Shown here piece after piece: positions 35,716 to 45,367 of a DNA stretch of 64,000 nt; position 1 is the stretch's first letter, and every line of letters starts with the position of its first letter. A program made the translations under genes and the position numbers. The notes under the pieces were generated by a model. It was not told where the DNA came from, did not search any database, and worked only from the letters and a program-made list of their open reading frames with translations. This DNA comes from Bacteroidales bacterium (GTDB lineage: Bacteria > Bacteroidota > Bacteroidia > Bacteroidales > JAGOPY01). Where the stretch lies: contig JAGOPY010000014.1 in NCBI GenBank assembly GCA_017991835.1, positions 26,710-90,709 on the forward strand. The letters run 5' to 3'.

Positions 35716-38112
35716 ATGAATGTAACCAGATTAATTTCACGAGTTGTCTTGATGACGACCTTATTGATTCCTTTGTTAATACAATCTCAGCCGGTTATTA
35801 TCGGGGCCGAAAGTAATTCCGGCCAAATCGGCAAATTTGAGAAACTCGAGATAACCGTACAGATGGAGGCTCAATACGAAAACCCTTACAATTACTCGGA
35901 AATCAATCTGAAGGCGATTTTTACCTCCCCAAGTGGTTATATCGATACCGTTGATGGTTTTTATATCCAGGAATATGAAATCACTGATTCTATTAATGGC
36001 TTAATTGATTTGACAGGCCCTCCGAAATGGATGATCCGCTATTCCCCTGATGAACCGGGAACCTGGAACTATTCAATATATTGTGTTGATATAAATGGGG
36101 TTAGTAACACCTTGTCACAGGAATTTTCATGCTTTGAATCGAATTTAAAAGGATTCATAAGAAAAAGTAATAACGGATATCTTAAATATGATTCCGGCGA
36201 TCCCTGTTTCCCGATAGGAGAAAATATGGGTTGGTGTTTATCTAATTTTATTCTGGATTATCGTAACTGGCTGGATAGCCTTTCCTTTTATGGCGGAAAC
36301 TTCGTCAGGGTATGGATGGCCAGCTGGGCATTCGGTATCGAATGGAACAACACCGGCCTGGGCAATTATTCAAACAGGCAGAATCATGCCTTTTATCTCG
36401 ATTATTTAGTGAATTGCGCACAGGAGAGATCCGTTAATATTGAACTCTGTTTTGGTAATCATGGAGAGCTGGTTACACAGGTTTTCAGCCCTGAATGGCA
36501 GGACAATCCTTATAATGCCGCTAATGGCGGACCCTGTATTTATCCCTGGGATTTTTTCACAAATTCGATTGCACAGGATTTTTATAAGAACAGAATTAGA
36601 TACATCCTGGCAAGATGGGGCTACTCAAAAAACATATTCGCATGGGAGTTCTTCAATGAAATTGATCTGATGGACGGTTATAACGAGCATAAGGCAGATG
36701 TCAGAAACTGGACGGATGAGATGGCGGTTTTTACCCGGCAGAATGATGTTAACAAACATCTGATTTCAACCAGTTTTTGTTGCGACAGGTGTGATCCTGA
36801 AACATGGGACCTTGAATCAATTGATTATACGCAGAATCATTATTATGATACGCTACCCGATAATGAATCAGTGCTTAATCAACGGATAAGTGCTTACATC
36901 GACCAATTTCAGAAACCTGTAAAGATTGGAGAATACGGCATTTATGGCGATATGCAGGAAAATCTCTATAAAGATCCTGAGGGTATCAATATTCATAATG
37001 TGATTTGGAGCAATGCTTTTTCCGGCGCCTTCGGAACCGCTATGCCCTGGAGCTGGGACTATTACATTCACCCTCAACATTTATACAGATATTTTAAACC
37101 GTTAAATGAGTTTATCTCTCCGATCAACCTGAACACTCAGGAATTCGAACCTGTCAGTTTCGATTGTGCTTCCGATGAGTCATCATCATATACATTCACA
37201 CCCTTATACTGGCCATGGGAGAAGCCACCGGAAAATTTGTTTCTTGTCAGTAATCAGGGAAAACTAATTCCGGAAACTACCGAACTGAGTGTTTACCTCT
37301 TTGGAGCCCTGTATAATACTGAATTAAGAAATCCTCCCACTTTTCTTGTCAATTATCCTGAAGAGGGGACATTTATGGTAAAAACCGGCCCTAATTCCGG
37401 CGAATCCCCAACCATTGAAATATGGCTTGACGGAGTCATCAAATTGAATATGGCTGGTGTGACCAATACGGAATATTCAATCACCGTGCCATCAGGGAAT
37501 CATACCATTCAATTGGACAACCAGGGAACCGATTGGATTGAGATCTCAAGTTATTCCCTTGATCATTATATCCCGGTCATAAAGAGCAATGCACTTGTGG
37601 GGACTGATATTGCTTTTGGATGGGTCCATAATCGCAAATACAATTGGAAATATGTATTCGATAATGGGATCCCCGATGCGGCAGAAAATTGCAAAATCTA
37701 TATTACGGGACTAAATGAAGGGGTTTACCAGGCAGAATTCTATGACTGCATCCAAAATGAAATAGTTGGCACAACCACCGGATATTGCTTCAATCAAACC
37801 ATGTGGCTTGATTGTCCGGATATTTCCTGGGATTATGCTTACCGGATTGATTACTTGTCTCCGCTCAACTTGTCTGAAACTGAGCCGGTTAGTCCTGTGG
37901 TATATCCAAATCCGGCTAATAATACGCTTTATGTTAATAATAAAATAAATGCCCTTGATTTTCAAATATTTAATCTGGATGGGAGATTATTATCATCTGG
38001 CCCGCTGGATAATAACCCGATTGATCTTAGCATGTTAAGAAGCGGATTATACATCTTAATTCTTGCTTCGGAAAAAGGGCAGGTGGTAACTAAAGTATGT
38101 AAAATAGAATAA
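35716..38112 (+). CDS. secreted DUF5060/cellulase-like glycoside hydrolase with T9SS domain
   Basis: The 798-residue protein has a signal peptide (1-25), a DUF5060 N-terminal beta domain (about 35-140, ending WMIRYSPDEPGTWNYSI), and a (beta/alpha)8 glycosidase domain (about 145-465). The likely acid/base is Glu in FFNEIDLMDG near 314 and the nucleophile is Glu in KIGEYGIYGD near 406. A beta-sandwich region follows (about 540-620), and a T9SS sorting domain (VYPNPANNTLYVNN, FNLDGRLLSSG, LRSGLYILIL) ends the protein. It should hydrolyse a plant or algal polysaccharide outside the cell; specificity is not readable. No SusC/D pair is nearby. Confidence 0.85.
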   Translation: MNVTRLISRVVLMTTLLIPLLIQSQPVIIGAESNSGQIGKFEKLEITVQMEAQYENPYNYSEINLKAIFTSPSGYIDTVDGFYIQEYEITDSINGLIDLTGPPKWMIRYSPDEPGTWNYSIYCVDINGVSNTLSQEFSCFESNLKGFIRKSNNGYLKYDSGDPCFPIGENMGWCLSNFILDYRNWLDSLSFYGGNFVRVWMASWAFGIEWNNTGLGNYSNRQNHAFYLDYLVNCAQERSVNIELCFGNHGELVTQVFSPEWQDNPYNAANGGPCIYPWDFFTNSIAQDFYKNRIRYILARWGYSKNIFAWEFFNEIDLMDGYNEHKADVRNWTDEMAVFTRQNDVNKHLISTSFCCDRCDPETWDLESIDYTQNHYYDTLPDNESVLNQRISAYIDQFQKPVKIGEYGIYGDMQENLYKDPEGINIHNVIWSNAFSGAFGTAMPWSWDYYIHPQHLYRYFKPLNEFISPINLNTQEFEPVSFDCASDESSSYTFTPLYWPWEKPPENLFLVSNQGKLIPETTELSVYLFGALYNTELRNPPTFLVNYPEEGTFMVKTGPNSGESPTIEIWLDGVIKLNMAGVTNTEYSITVPSGNHTIQLDNQGTDWIEISSYSLDHYIPVIKSNALVGTDIAFGWVHNRKYNWKYVFDNGIPDAAENCKIYITGLNEGVYQAEFYDCIQNEIVGTTTGYCFNQTMWLDCPDISWDYAYRIDYLSPLNLSETEPVSPVVYPNPANNTLYVNNKINALDFQIFNLDGRLLSSGPLDNNPIDLSMLRSGLYILILASEKGQVVTKVCKIE

Positions 38113-38403
38113 TGACCTGGTCCGATACGGATGACTGGCATTTCTGGGAAATTCGGACATCTGGAAAATTAATCGGTCAAAAGTGATACGTGAATTTATT
38201 AAATGTGAATGCAGCCTATTGCTTCACTATTATTACCGTCCCGACTTTCACTTTTTCACCGGGACCGTCAAGCCTGTCCGAGATCTTGTAAACATACCCG
38301 TCGCCCGATGAATAAAGATCGCCGGGTCGTCTGATCGGGAATTCGCCAGATTTAAAACCTTTCTTCCGATTGTTTGTTTATTATCCAAACAAGCAATTAA
38401 ATA
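38113..38403 (-). other. intergenic with a 3' coding remnant (38216-38345)
   Basis: On the minus strand 38216-38345 reads RRPGDLYSSGDGYVYKISD then LDGPGEKVKVGTVIIVKQ and a stop, with no start codon in this gap. The end resembles the remnant at 9394-9450 (VKVGSVIVLR, stop). It may be the tail of a decayed gene. Nothing else is evident in the 291 bp. Confidence 0.3.
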
Positions 38404-39282
38404 ATGGATACCAAAAAAATCGAATTGATCATGCAGCCGCCCGAACCGCACTGGGTGGGCGACGGGTTCCGGGTGCACAATTTTGTTCCGGGCCGTTACC
38501 GTCTCAGCATGGAGCGGATGAATCCTTTCATCCTGCTCGACTATCACTCAAAATACCACTACCCTCCGACCGATAAGCCGAAAGGGGTTGGCGTCCATCC
38601 CCACAGGGGTTTTGAAACGGTGACGATCGCCTACAAAGGACGTGTGGCGCATCACGACAGCAGCGGCGGAGGCGGCATCATCGGTGAAGGCGATGTGCAG
38701 TGGATGACGGCCGCATCCGGCATCCTGCACAAAGAATACCATGAAAAAGAGTGGAGCCGGAAAGGAGGCGATTTCCACCTGGTCCAGCTCTGGGTGAACC
38801 TGCCGGCGAAAGACAAGATGTCGGAGCCGAAATATCAGCCCATCACCCGTGAGAGCATGGGCAAGGTGGAGCTGCCCGACCAGGCCGGCACTATCGAGGT
38901 CATTGCCGGATCATACCGTGGAAACGGCGGACCGGCCACCACCTTCTCCCCGATCCACCTGATCAACGCCAGGCTGAACGAGGGCGGCAAAGCCGGTTTT
39001 GAGTTTCCATCATCGTACAACACCGCATTAGTGGTGATTGAGGGAAACATCCTCATCAATGAAGCGGAAAAAGTCCCTTCCGACCATTTTGTACTGTTTG
39101 AGAACCAAGGGGATGAATTCACCGTAAAGGCTCTGGAAGACAGCATTGTACTGATCATGAGCGGCGAGCCGTTTCACGAACCCATCGCGGCCCACGGCCC
39201 GTTTGTGATGAACACCCCGGATGAGATCAAGCAGGCATACAACGACTATTACAGCGGGAAGTTCGGAGAGCTTTCGGATTAG
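38404..39282 (+). CDS. pirin family cupin protein
   Basis: The 292-residue product has the pirin double-cupin layout. The metal-binding motif is HPHRGFETVTIAYKGRVAHHDS near 58-79, with the fourth ligand in GDVQWMTAASGILHKEYHE near 96-112. The C-terminal cupin (about 175-260) includes NTALVVIEGNILIN. Pirins bind Fe; some act as quercetinases or redox-sensitive cofactors. Cytoplasmic, stand-alone gene. Confidence 0.92.
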   Translation: MDTKKIELIMQPPEPHWVGDGFRVHNFVPGRYRLSMERMNPFILLDYHSKYHYPPTDKPKGVGVHPHRGFETVTIAYKGRVAHHDSSGGGGIIGEGDVQWMTAASGILHKEYHEKEWSRKGGDFHLVQLWVNLPAKDKMSEPKYQPITRESMGKVELPDQAGTIEVIAGSYRGNGGPATTFSPIHLINARLNEGGKAGFEFPSSYNTALVVIEGNILINEAEKVPSDHFVLFENQGDEFTVKALEDSIVLIMSGEPFHEPIAAHGPFVMNTPDEIKQAYNDYYSGKFGELSD

Positions 39283-39305
39283 CACAATCCGAAAGCTGAT
39301 CCGAA

Positions 39306-39872
39306 TTAATCACGGCTTAAGGTATAACCCCTGAAATTTCCATAGATCCCGCCGGAGGTACCTCCGGCATTTTCCCTTCGCCAGCCTTCCACCTTAACCT
39401 TATTTTCGCCGATGATTATTTTATCGAGGTACATATCCCATGCCCCGACGACAAAATCAATGGAATTCTGATCATGGATGAAGATGGTGATGTGATTATC
39501 CGATCCGGAGTTATGGTTATACGGGGCCCATGCCATAGAATCTATTTTGGCCTGCCCGTTCTCCGAATAGCGGTGGATCATGTAGCCGCAGTTGTAACCC
39601 GGATTTTCTGAAGCATCAGGATCGGTGAATTCCAGGGTCCCGTAATTGAAATAGGAGGTATCGTATGTAACGACGCTCTGACTGCCGCTTAAAAAGTCTT
39701 CCTTATAGGTTAATGTATCAACATGCCATGGGCTGCCCTCTACGAAGATCCGGGTAACTTTCTCCGTTTCCGTTTCGGGATCGATAATGTCGTTGATCTT
39801 GTCGCAAGAACTGAAGATAAAGACAGCGCTGATGATCAGAAAAAAAATAAAAGCCGGTGAGTTCTTTTTCAT
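39306..39872 (-). CDS. lipoprotein, unknown function
   Basis: The 188-residue product begins MKKNSPAFIFFLIISAVFIFSSC, a lipoprotein signal with lipobox FSSC near residue 23. The mature part is beta-rich with several Tyr/Asn/Trp residues (GYNCGYMIHRYSENG, DNHITIFIHDQNSIDFVVG). I do not recognise the family. The ATG at 39872 is preferred over an upstream in-frame TTG. Confidence 0.75.
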   Translation of the reverse strand: MKKNSPAFIFFLIISAVFIFSSCDKINDIIDPETETEKVTRIFVEGSPWHVDTLTYKEDFLSGSQSVVTYDTSYFNYGTLEFTDPDASENPGYNCGYMIHRYSENGQAKIDSMAWAPYNHNSGSDNHITIFIHDQNSIDFVVGAWDMYLDKIIIGENKVKVEGWRRENAGGTSGGIYGNFRGYTLSRD

Positions 39873-40107
39873 AGTTAACAAAGTATATTTTTAAAACGGC
39901 CGCAAAAGTATCGATACGCCGGCATACGAGTCAAGTAAACATATCCGGAATATTGTTAAGAAGATGTTAAAGTTTGAGGCCAGGCCTGCCTGAGTGTAGC
40001 CGGATCTTCAACCCGGAAGATTCTGCCCGGATCAACATGAAATACCATCCCCCAAAAAAAATCTTCCCAAATTCAACATTCTACACTCAACATTCAAAAT
40101 TAATTAT

Positions 40108-40115
40108 TACCTTTG
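40108..40115 (+). promoter_or_regulatory. tRNA promoter -7 box TACCTTTG
   Basis: A perfect TAnnTTTG element ends 27 bp before the tRNA-Asn gene. The rest of the 270-bp gap between the lipoprotein and the tRNA is AT-rich with ATTCAAC-like heptamer fragments at 40073-40097. Confidence 0.65.
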
Positions 40116-40142
40116 CGCCCTCAAAAAACCTGAATACTATCT

Positions 40143-40219
40143 TCCCCGATAGCTCAGCTGGTTAGAGCGAATGACTGTTAATCATTAGGTCCCTGGTTCG
40201 AGTCCAGGTCGGGGAGCCA
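40143..40219 (+). tRNA. tRNA-Asn (GTT)
   Basis: The cloverleaf is complete: acceptor TCCCCGA/TCGGGGA, D stem GCTC/GAGC, anticodon stem AATGA/TCATT with loop CTGTTAA (anticodon GTT), T stem CCTGG/CCAGG with loop TTCGAGT, discriminator G, and an encoded CCA at 40217-40219. Its 3' end recurs three times downstream as apparent attachment sites. Confidence 0.97.
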
Positions 40220-40225
40220 AACCGG

Positions 40226-40255
40226 AAAGACCCTACCAACGTGGGGTCTTTTTTA
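40226..40255 (+). terminator. Rho-independent terminator after tRNA-Asn
   Basis: AAAGACCC (40226-40233) pairs with GGGTCTTT (40244-40251) across a 10-bp loop and runs into a T tract. Confidence 0.85.
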
Positions 40256-40265
40256 TTTGTATCCT

Positions 40266-40535
40266 ATGGAGCTGAACGAAAAATTCTTTACGTACGTCCT
40301 GAAAAGTCTTTCATCAGGTAAAACCTATATTGGTCAAACATGTGATCTTGAAAGTCGAGTTAAGGCGCATAATGAAGGAATGAGCCCATATACAAAAGGC
40401 AGAGGGCCCTGGAAGCTAATTTACTTCGAAGAATTTCCGAGCAGGGCAATGGCCATGGAACGGGAAAGGTATTTTAAAACGGGAAAAGGCAGGGAGTTAC
40501 TAAGGAAAAAACTTTCCGCCGGTCTGAGAGACTGA
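40266..40535 (+). CDS. small free-standing GIY-YIG nuclease
   Basis: The 89-residue protein is a single GIY-YIG domain: FTYVLKSL and KTYIGQT (the GIY and YIG elements), the catalytic Arg in ESRVKAHNEG, and the C-terminal metal-binding Glu in AMAMERERYFKTGKG. These UvrC-like mini-proteins occur in many copies in Bacteroidota. The gene begins just behind the tRNA terminator, and its stop is followed 14 bp later by a copy of the tRNA-Asn 3' end and another terminator. The unit tRNA end, terminator, nuclease, tRNA end is about 350 bp. ATG at 40266 is preferred to a TTG at 40257. Confidence 0.9.
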   Translation: MELNEKFFTYVLKSLSSGKTYIGQTCDLESRVKAHNEGMSPYTKGRGPWKLIYFEEFPSRAMAMERERYFKTGKGRELLRKKLSAGLRD

Positions 40536-40549
40536 TCCGACCAGGCGGA

Positions 40550-40565
40550 TCCAGGTCGGGGAGCC
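40550..40565 (+). repeat. tRNA-Asn 3'-end copy 2 (candidate attachment site)
   Basis: TCCAGGTCGGGGAGCC is identical to tRNA-Asn bases 40203-40218. It sits 15 bp after the GIY-YIG stop and in front of a terminator. Confidence 0.85.
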
Positions 40566-40575
40566 GAAGTCGACT

Positions 40576-40607
40576 AAGTCCCGTTTTAATCAGGGATCTG
40601 TTTTTTT
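40576..40607 (+). terminator. weak terminator behind tRNA-end copy 2
   Basis: TCCC (40579) pairs with GGGA (40593), extended by AG/CT with one bulge, and is followed by seven T. The gap from here to 40899 is AT-rich. A TATAAT-like stretch near 40848 could be a promoter for the next gene. Confidence 0.5.
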
Positions 40608-40899
40608 ACCCCTTTCGTAAGCCCTGATAGACAAGGATTAGCTCATCTTTGCAAGCTTCAAAATATTTTTAGATACTTGGATTTCTGAAAAGAGAGAAAT
40701 ATCCGGTTTTTCTGCTGGTTTTTCATTTAACTGACTGAAGAAAAACGTTTTGGCTGTAGTTCGAGGCCAAGGAGGAGTGGGATTTAGATACTTTTTTCTG
40801 TAAGAAAGGAATTATAGGAAGTATTGAAACAATTTGTAGATTAACATTGTATAATATAATCTAAAGTTTTTAAGAAACAATTCTAATAACTACTATACA

Positions 40900-41448
40900 A
40901 TGTGGTGGAAATATATCATATGTTTTGTATCTGGTATTATTGCAACTTTATTGTTCCAATATTTTAAGAAGAGGATTACAGATAATGAAAATATTGAAAG
41001 TGAGACTGAAACAGATAAGATTGCATTGTTAAAAGATTTACTTTTTCAATATGACAACCTATTACATAATAGAGTTAATAGTTGGCTATTAGCAGAAAGT
41101 ATATTTTTCTTAGCAGTAGTAGCAGTTTGGAATGAAAAAGAATTAATCTTAATTATTAGCATTCTTGGGATTATTAATACGATATTGTTTGGCTTCACCA
41201 GTGCCAAACTGTATTTACGTGTTTCATGGTTAATCAAAAAATACCAAAAAAGTGTTACACTCTATCAAGATTACCTGGACATGAAAGGACTTGTGCTTAA
41301 AAAACGAAATATTCTTCTCAACTTCATTAAAAAACCGCTATCCAATCGTCAATGGAAAATATTTGACACTGGATGGTTGTATAGTATCGGATTAACACTT
41401 ATCTTTCTATCTGGATGGATAGTTATCCTTATCCTTAAATTTTATTAG
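40900..41448 (+). CDS. four-helix membrane protein, unknown (hotspot cargo)
   Basis: The 182-residue product has membrane helices at about 2-21, 62-77, 83-105 and 158-180, with a charged segment between the first two and a helical cytoplasmic loop before the last. No family recognised; the layout recalls SLATT-type or other small membrane effector proteins of defence loci, but no motif confirms this. AT content is much higher than in core genes, and it lies between tRNA-end copies 2 and 3, so it is probably acquired. Confidence 0.6.
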   Translation: MWWKYIICFVSGIIATLLFQYFKKRITDNENIESETETDKIALLKDLLFQYDNLLHNRVNSWLLAESIFFLAVVAVWNEKELILIISILGIINTILFGFTSAKLYLRVSWLIKKYQKSVTLYQDYLDMKGLVLKKRNILLNFIKKPLSNRQWKIFDTGWLYSIGLTLIFLSGWIVILILKFY

Positions 41449-41572
41449 TAGATCGAAGCTAATCAAAGCATAAAATTGAGGTTTCCTTGGAATCCGTTTG
41501 TTTATAGTTAAATTATTTAAATGCTTTCCTAAGCAAAGCAATAATTTAACGTTTGCCCGCCGGAACGAAGCC

Positions 41573-41634
41573 GCTAAGCCATTTTAATCAGAAAGTTTTA
41601 TGAAGATACGGGGAGGGGGTGGAAGTGGCTTAGC
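41573..41634. repeat. 9-bp inverted repeat in the gap 41449-41666
   Basis: GCTAAGCCA (41573-41581) and TGGCTTAGC (41626-41634) are exact complements 44 bp apart, between two convergent genes. The G-rich run GGGGAGGGGGTGG lies inside. It may be the edge of a small element. The rest of the gap shows nothing else. Confidence 0.5.
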
Positions 41635-41666
41635 TGGTTGCTCCCTAATAATTGGCTGAGAAAAGA

Positions 41667-43919
41667 TTAGTTTATATCCTTTAAATTGTTTGGTATACCT
41701 CTTTCACTGTATGGAGAATTTAATTGAATCATGGTACAATTAGTTATTTTCTTCCACCTTATCTCTGTTAATAATGATAGATTTATCAAAACCGATTTAT
41801 TTAAATCCTTATCTTGTTGAGATTCTGTAAGTTCATTCCTTAATTCTGCATTTTTATATAAATTAATCACTGAACAATACAGTTTGATATCCTCGTCAAC
41901 CAAGGATAAAGAATATTTTACTATCTGCTCTTCGTCCAATTCTTTATAAATAATATTTGGTAGCTCTTCTTTTCTTAGAATGAAAAATGATTCACCTACA
42001 AGCAAATAATTACATTCCTGGAAATCAATTATTTGAATTCCTCTATAATCAAATGTATTTAGATTTAAACTCTCATTTGGATATTGCTCTTTTAAATATT
42101 GTAAGTTGTTTCCAAAACTAATAATAAGCCACTCGGCATCATTTATTGTAAGTTTATCAATACCACTATATATATCTTCAGGATTCAATAAATACCTTAC
42201 TCTTTTTGTATAAAAGAAAGTTTCCGATAAACCTTGCTTAAATTTATTGGCAATATGGCTGGCTATAAATGAATCAAAATTCATGTGATGAATATCCGTA
42301 TTATCGGAAAATGCACTTTTCTCAATTACAGCTCTTTCTCCATGAATAAACCAATTATTATAGTCTGCGTCAATAATTACCTTATTATTGATTATTTCAT
42401 ATTCCTTGATCGATTTCTTGATAATAGTTGTAGATGATTCTTCTAATTGCTTTATTTTAGAAGCTGAAACCTCTTGTTCAATTTCTGTTTTTTCAAATGC
42501 TTTTTCCAGTTGCTCTTTATATTGAAGAATTAACTCTATTGGATCTGGTATCATATTTTCTCTTATCCACTCTTTATTAATGAAGCTCAGTTTTACTTTA
42601 AGCAATAATTCATCATCTCGCAATATTTCATTGACAAGTGATGCGAAAAAATCAAGATTTGAAATTAATTTATTCTTTTCCCCTTGCTCATCAGGAGTAG
42701 CCGGTAATTCCAATGGTTTCATAGTCACTAAGTAAGGCTGAATTGAATACTGTCGTAGAAAAAGCAATGCAGTGTATTTTGTTATCCAGTACTTGATGAT
42801 TCCATCTGAGTGTAGACCATCTAAATTCGGGAAGTAATATTTATTCGATATCCATGTGTATTTTGTTTCAAATGGGTCTCTAAATTGTATGAACATTCTA
42901 AATACCTCTCCCATTGTTTGTGGGAGCAATTCATACCTTGGAGGAATGCTCGTAGTGTATTTAAATGCTCTTCCAATGAGATCGTATCGCTTTTCATATA
43001 ATAATAATCCACCCAAAGCATAATGAAATTCTAAGAATCTTTCTCTTTCCTCTTCTCTTGATATTATCTCCTTCTCATTTATCACTTTGAAAGGTCTATA
43101 CGAATGTTTTGGAGCAATATGCTGTAGTTGAAAAGAGATAAACTGATGTGCATTCCTCCAGTAATGCATAATCATATCATCTTTTTCAAAGCTTAATGCC
43201 AACAAAAGATTCCTCCATATCCAAGAATAAGTTTGTTCTGAAATTTTACTATCTCTTAACTCTCCCAAAAGCCAAGCTGCACCGATAGTTCTGTTTTCAA
43301 GGAATATTAATTTTCTACTATTTATTGCACCCAGTTCCTCGATTGACTTATAAATAACTTCATAGTAACTGAAAGGATATTCGACAGACTTCCCTTCATT
43401 CATTTCTCTTATTCTTTTAAAAGCTGAATACAAAAATTCCGAAACAGTTTTAGCAATAGTTTCATTTTGTTGCTTAATTGAATAGTACAACAAGTCTGAT
43501 ATAGCTTTAAAAAATATCTGATTTGTTGTGTAAACTGTTCTAAAATGTTTTTTTATTAAATATTGTATAAATCGGGTTGGAGTATAGTAAATTAAAATCT
43601 TATTTACGAAAAGAAAAAAGTAAATAATGAGTAAAATGGTGCTTATTAATAATATTAATATAGCTGAATGATCAATAAAATAAGTTAATCCTTTAACATT
43701 AATAAGAGAAGGCAGTTGCAAAATCCAAAAAAGAATTGAAAATAATGAAGCGCCTAAAGAGATAAGAAAGTACCTTCTTACTTTCTCCTTATTGAACAAA
43801 TCCATTATTAAGATTGACGAATACTTTTCATCAAGACTTGAAACAACTTGAAACAAAATAGGGTATGCGATACCTAAAATAGCTACTATAAAAGATATAC
43901 AAATGGTCACTGTATCCAT
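41667..43919 (-). CDS. large membrane protein with long cytoplasmic domain, unknown
   Basis: The 750-residue protein has three or four N-terminal membrane helices (about 4-26, 48-70, 85-108) and then more than 600 mostly helical residues without any motif I can assign. A predicted coiled-coil patch lies near 470-500 (QLEKAFEKTEIEQEVSASKIKQLEESSTT-like region). It is AT-rich like the rest of the hotspot cargo, on the opposite strand to the tRNA. It could be a membrane-associated defence effector or sensor; that is speculation from location only. Confidence 0.6.
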   Translation of the reverse strand: MDTVTICISFIVAILGIAYPILFQVVSSLDEKYSSILIMDLFNKEKVRRYFLISLGASLFSILFWILQLPSLINVKGLTYFIDHSAILILLISTILLIIYFFLFVNKILIYYTPTRFIQYLIKKHFRTVYTTNQIFFKAISDLLYYSIKQQNETIAKTVSEFLYSAFKRIREMNEGKSVEYPFSYYEVIYKSIEELGAINSRKLIFLENRTIGAAWLLGELRDSKISEQTYSWIWRNLLLALSFEKDDMIMHYWRNAHQFISFQLQHIAPKHSYRPFKVINEKEIISREEERERFLEFHYALGGLLLYEKRYDLIGRAFKYTTSIPPRYELLPQTMGEVFRMFIQFRDPFETKYTWISNKYYFPNLDGLHSDGIIKYWITKYTALLFLRQYSIQPYLVTMKPLELPATPDEQGEKNKLISNLDFFASLVNEILRDDELLLKVKLSFINKEWIRENMIPDPIELILQYKEQLEKAFEKTEIEQEVSASKIKQLEESSTTIIKKSIKEYEIINNKVIIDADYNNWFIHGERAVIEKSAFSDNTDIHHMNFDSFIASHIANKFKQGLSETFFYTKRVRYLLNPEDIYSGIDKLTINDAEWLIISFGNNLQYLKEQYPNESLNLNTFDYRGIQIIDFQECNYLLVGESFFILRKEELPNIIYKELDEEQIVKYSLSLVDEDIKLYCSVINLYKNAELRNELTESQQDKDLNKSVLINLSLLTEIRWKKITNCTMIQLNSPYSERGIPNNLKDIN

Positions 43920-44021
43920 AAAACATGACTTTTATATGTTCTCCCGTTTTGCTATAAAAACAAGATTTTTATATTACCTCTATCTAAATATATTATTTAT
44001 TAAGCACTCAGTAATTTTGCT

Positions 44022-44522
44022 TCAAAGAGCCCTCCCCCTTTTCAGCAAATGGTTGATCTTCCAATAATTAACCTTAACACTCCTAAAAATTGCCATTGAA
44101 TATCCTGAGCCATCCGGAATGATCTCCGCCTGGACAATGAAATTGTTCCGGTTAAGAAAAATGCTTCCTTTACATTTCCTCGTTAAATAAATATCCAGAT
44201 CGGGTTTCTCCTTCAGAAAATTGATGGAATCAAGCTTAACACCTTCATAATCTGGATTATCCTTTTTGTGAGCTTCTTCCAGAATATATTCATCATCAAT
44301 AAGATAAAATTCTCCGATGTCAACCATTACTTCAAAGTAGGTTTTGATTCCTTCTTCCCATTGATCATGGAACTGGTTAATATCCAACGCTATAAAATCA
44401 TTCAATTCAAAAAAGCCAAAGCCATACCTCTTGTATTCTTCAGGAATACCTTCAAGAACATATGCCATCAGGCCGATAAAGATGTGGCTGGTGGGGTTCT
44501 GGTTATCAATTTTCATTTTCAT
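44022..44522 (-). CDS. hypothetical protein, second gene of a coupled pair
   Basis: The 166-residue protein (from MKMKIDNQNPTSHIF) has no recognised motif. It is alpha/beta with many acidic residues and ends in a basic tail (HLLKRGRAL). I chose ATG 44522 because it lies one base after the stop of the upstream gene, implying translational coupling; an upstream in-frame ATG at 44573 would overlap that gene by 50 bp. Hotspot cargo with AT-rich codon use. Confidence 0.6.
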   Translation of the reverse strand: MKMKIDNQNPTSHIFIGLMAYVLEGIPEEYKRYGFGFFELNDFIALDINQFHDQWEEGIKTYFEVMVDIGEFYLIDDEYILEEAHKKDNPDYEGVKLDSINFLKEKPDLDIYLTRKCKGSIFLNRNNFIVQAEIIPDGSGYSMAIFRSVKVNYWKINHLLKRGRAL

Positions 44523-44523
44523 C

Positions 44524-45180
44524 TCACTTCTGTTTAGGCAATAACCAATCCCATATTTTGTGCCTCGTGTCATTATTTATTCCACCAGCACGATAAGGAT
44601 ATGGAACGGTATATACATCTATTGAATTTTTATATTTTCCTTTATAAGCAGTAAAAATTTTATCCCCCTGTGCAAATGATTTTTCCTGAATCTTATGGAA
44701 ACTGTCAAGACTGAACAGTTTCGTTACGCTTGCTGTTCCAATAGATGCAAAAATCAGACGTTCCGGATTGATGTATTTGATAAACAAATCAAATAATTTC
44801 AAAGAGTTATCCCAATCATCCTTCTTTAAGTCATTTATCTTAGTGCTTCGAAAGAAACAAAGGTTGGTATAGTTAATTTCATCTACAGACCTGATTTGTA
44901 GATAGTTTTCAAAAAACGGAAGTTGAGCTTTAATAAACTTGTATTCATCAGAATCAGATTTATTTTCCGGCATAAACTTTTGAGCTTCATAATTTTCACC
45001 AGCCTTATTGCTTCCACCCCAGTTCAATCCAAATACGACTTCTTTCCCTCTCTTAATGGAAGTTCCACAGATTGAGTAATATAATTTAAACTTTTTGACT
45101 GGTGAATTATCATATGCTTTCTCAGTTTCATCTTTAAGGTGATTAAAAAAAGCTTCGGGAGGTAATTTTAAATATTCCAT
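44524..45180 (-). CDS. hypothetical protein, possibly UDG-like fold
   Basis: The 218-residue product has a stretch VVFGLNWGGSNKAGEN near 48-63, NLCFFRSTK near 105, and LIFASIGTASVTKLF near 142, then PYPYRAGG near 195. The order (Gly-rich loop, Asn-Leu-Cys, hydrophobic strand plus Gly, late Pro-Tyr) recalls the uracil-DNA glycosylase superfamily, but key residues are not clear and the assignment is a guess. It is coupled to the next gene downstream on the minus strand. Hotspot cargo. Confidence 0.55.
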   Translation of the reverse strand: MEYLKLPPEAFFNHLKDETEKAYDNSPVKKFKLYYSICGTSIKRGKEVVFGLNWGGSNKAGENYEAQKFMPENKSDSDEYKFIKAQLPFFENYLQIRSVDEINYTNLCFFRSTKINDLKKDDWDNSLKLFDLFIKYINPERLIFASIGTASVTKLFSLDSFHKIQEKSFAQGDKIFTAYKGKYKNSIDVYTVPYPYRAGGINNDTRHKIWDWLLPKQK

Positions 45181-45367
45181 AAGGATTGGATTAATACAGA
45201 TTAATATTTTCTAAAATTAATCCATTTTTCAAATCAAGTGACACTTAGAACAAGCATATAATAAATCCCTACCCCACCCTTCCCCTTCTTCCCCAACACC
45301 ATCATATCAGCTGAACCAAACTGACCGGAAGCACCCTCTTATTGAAGATTAGTTTTGTTGGGATTTT

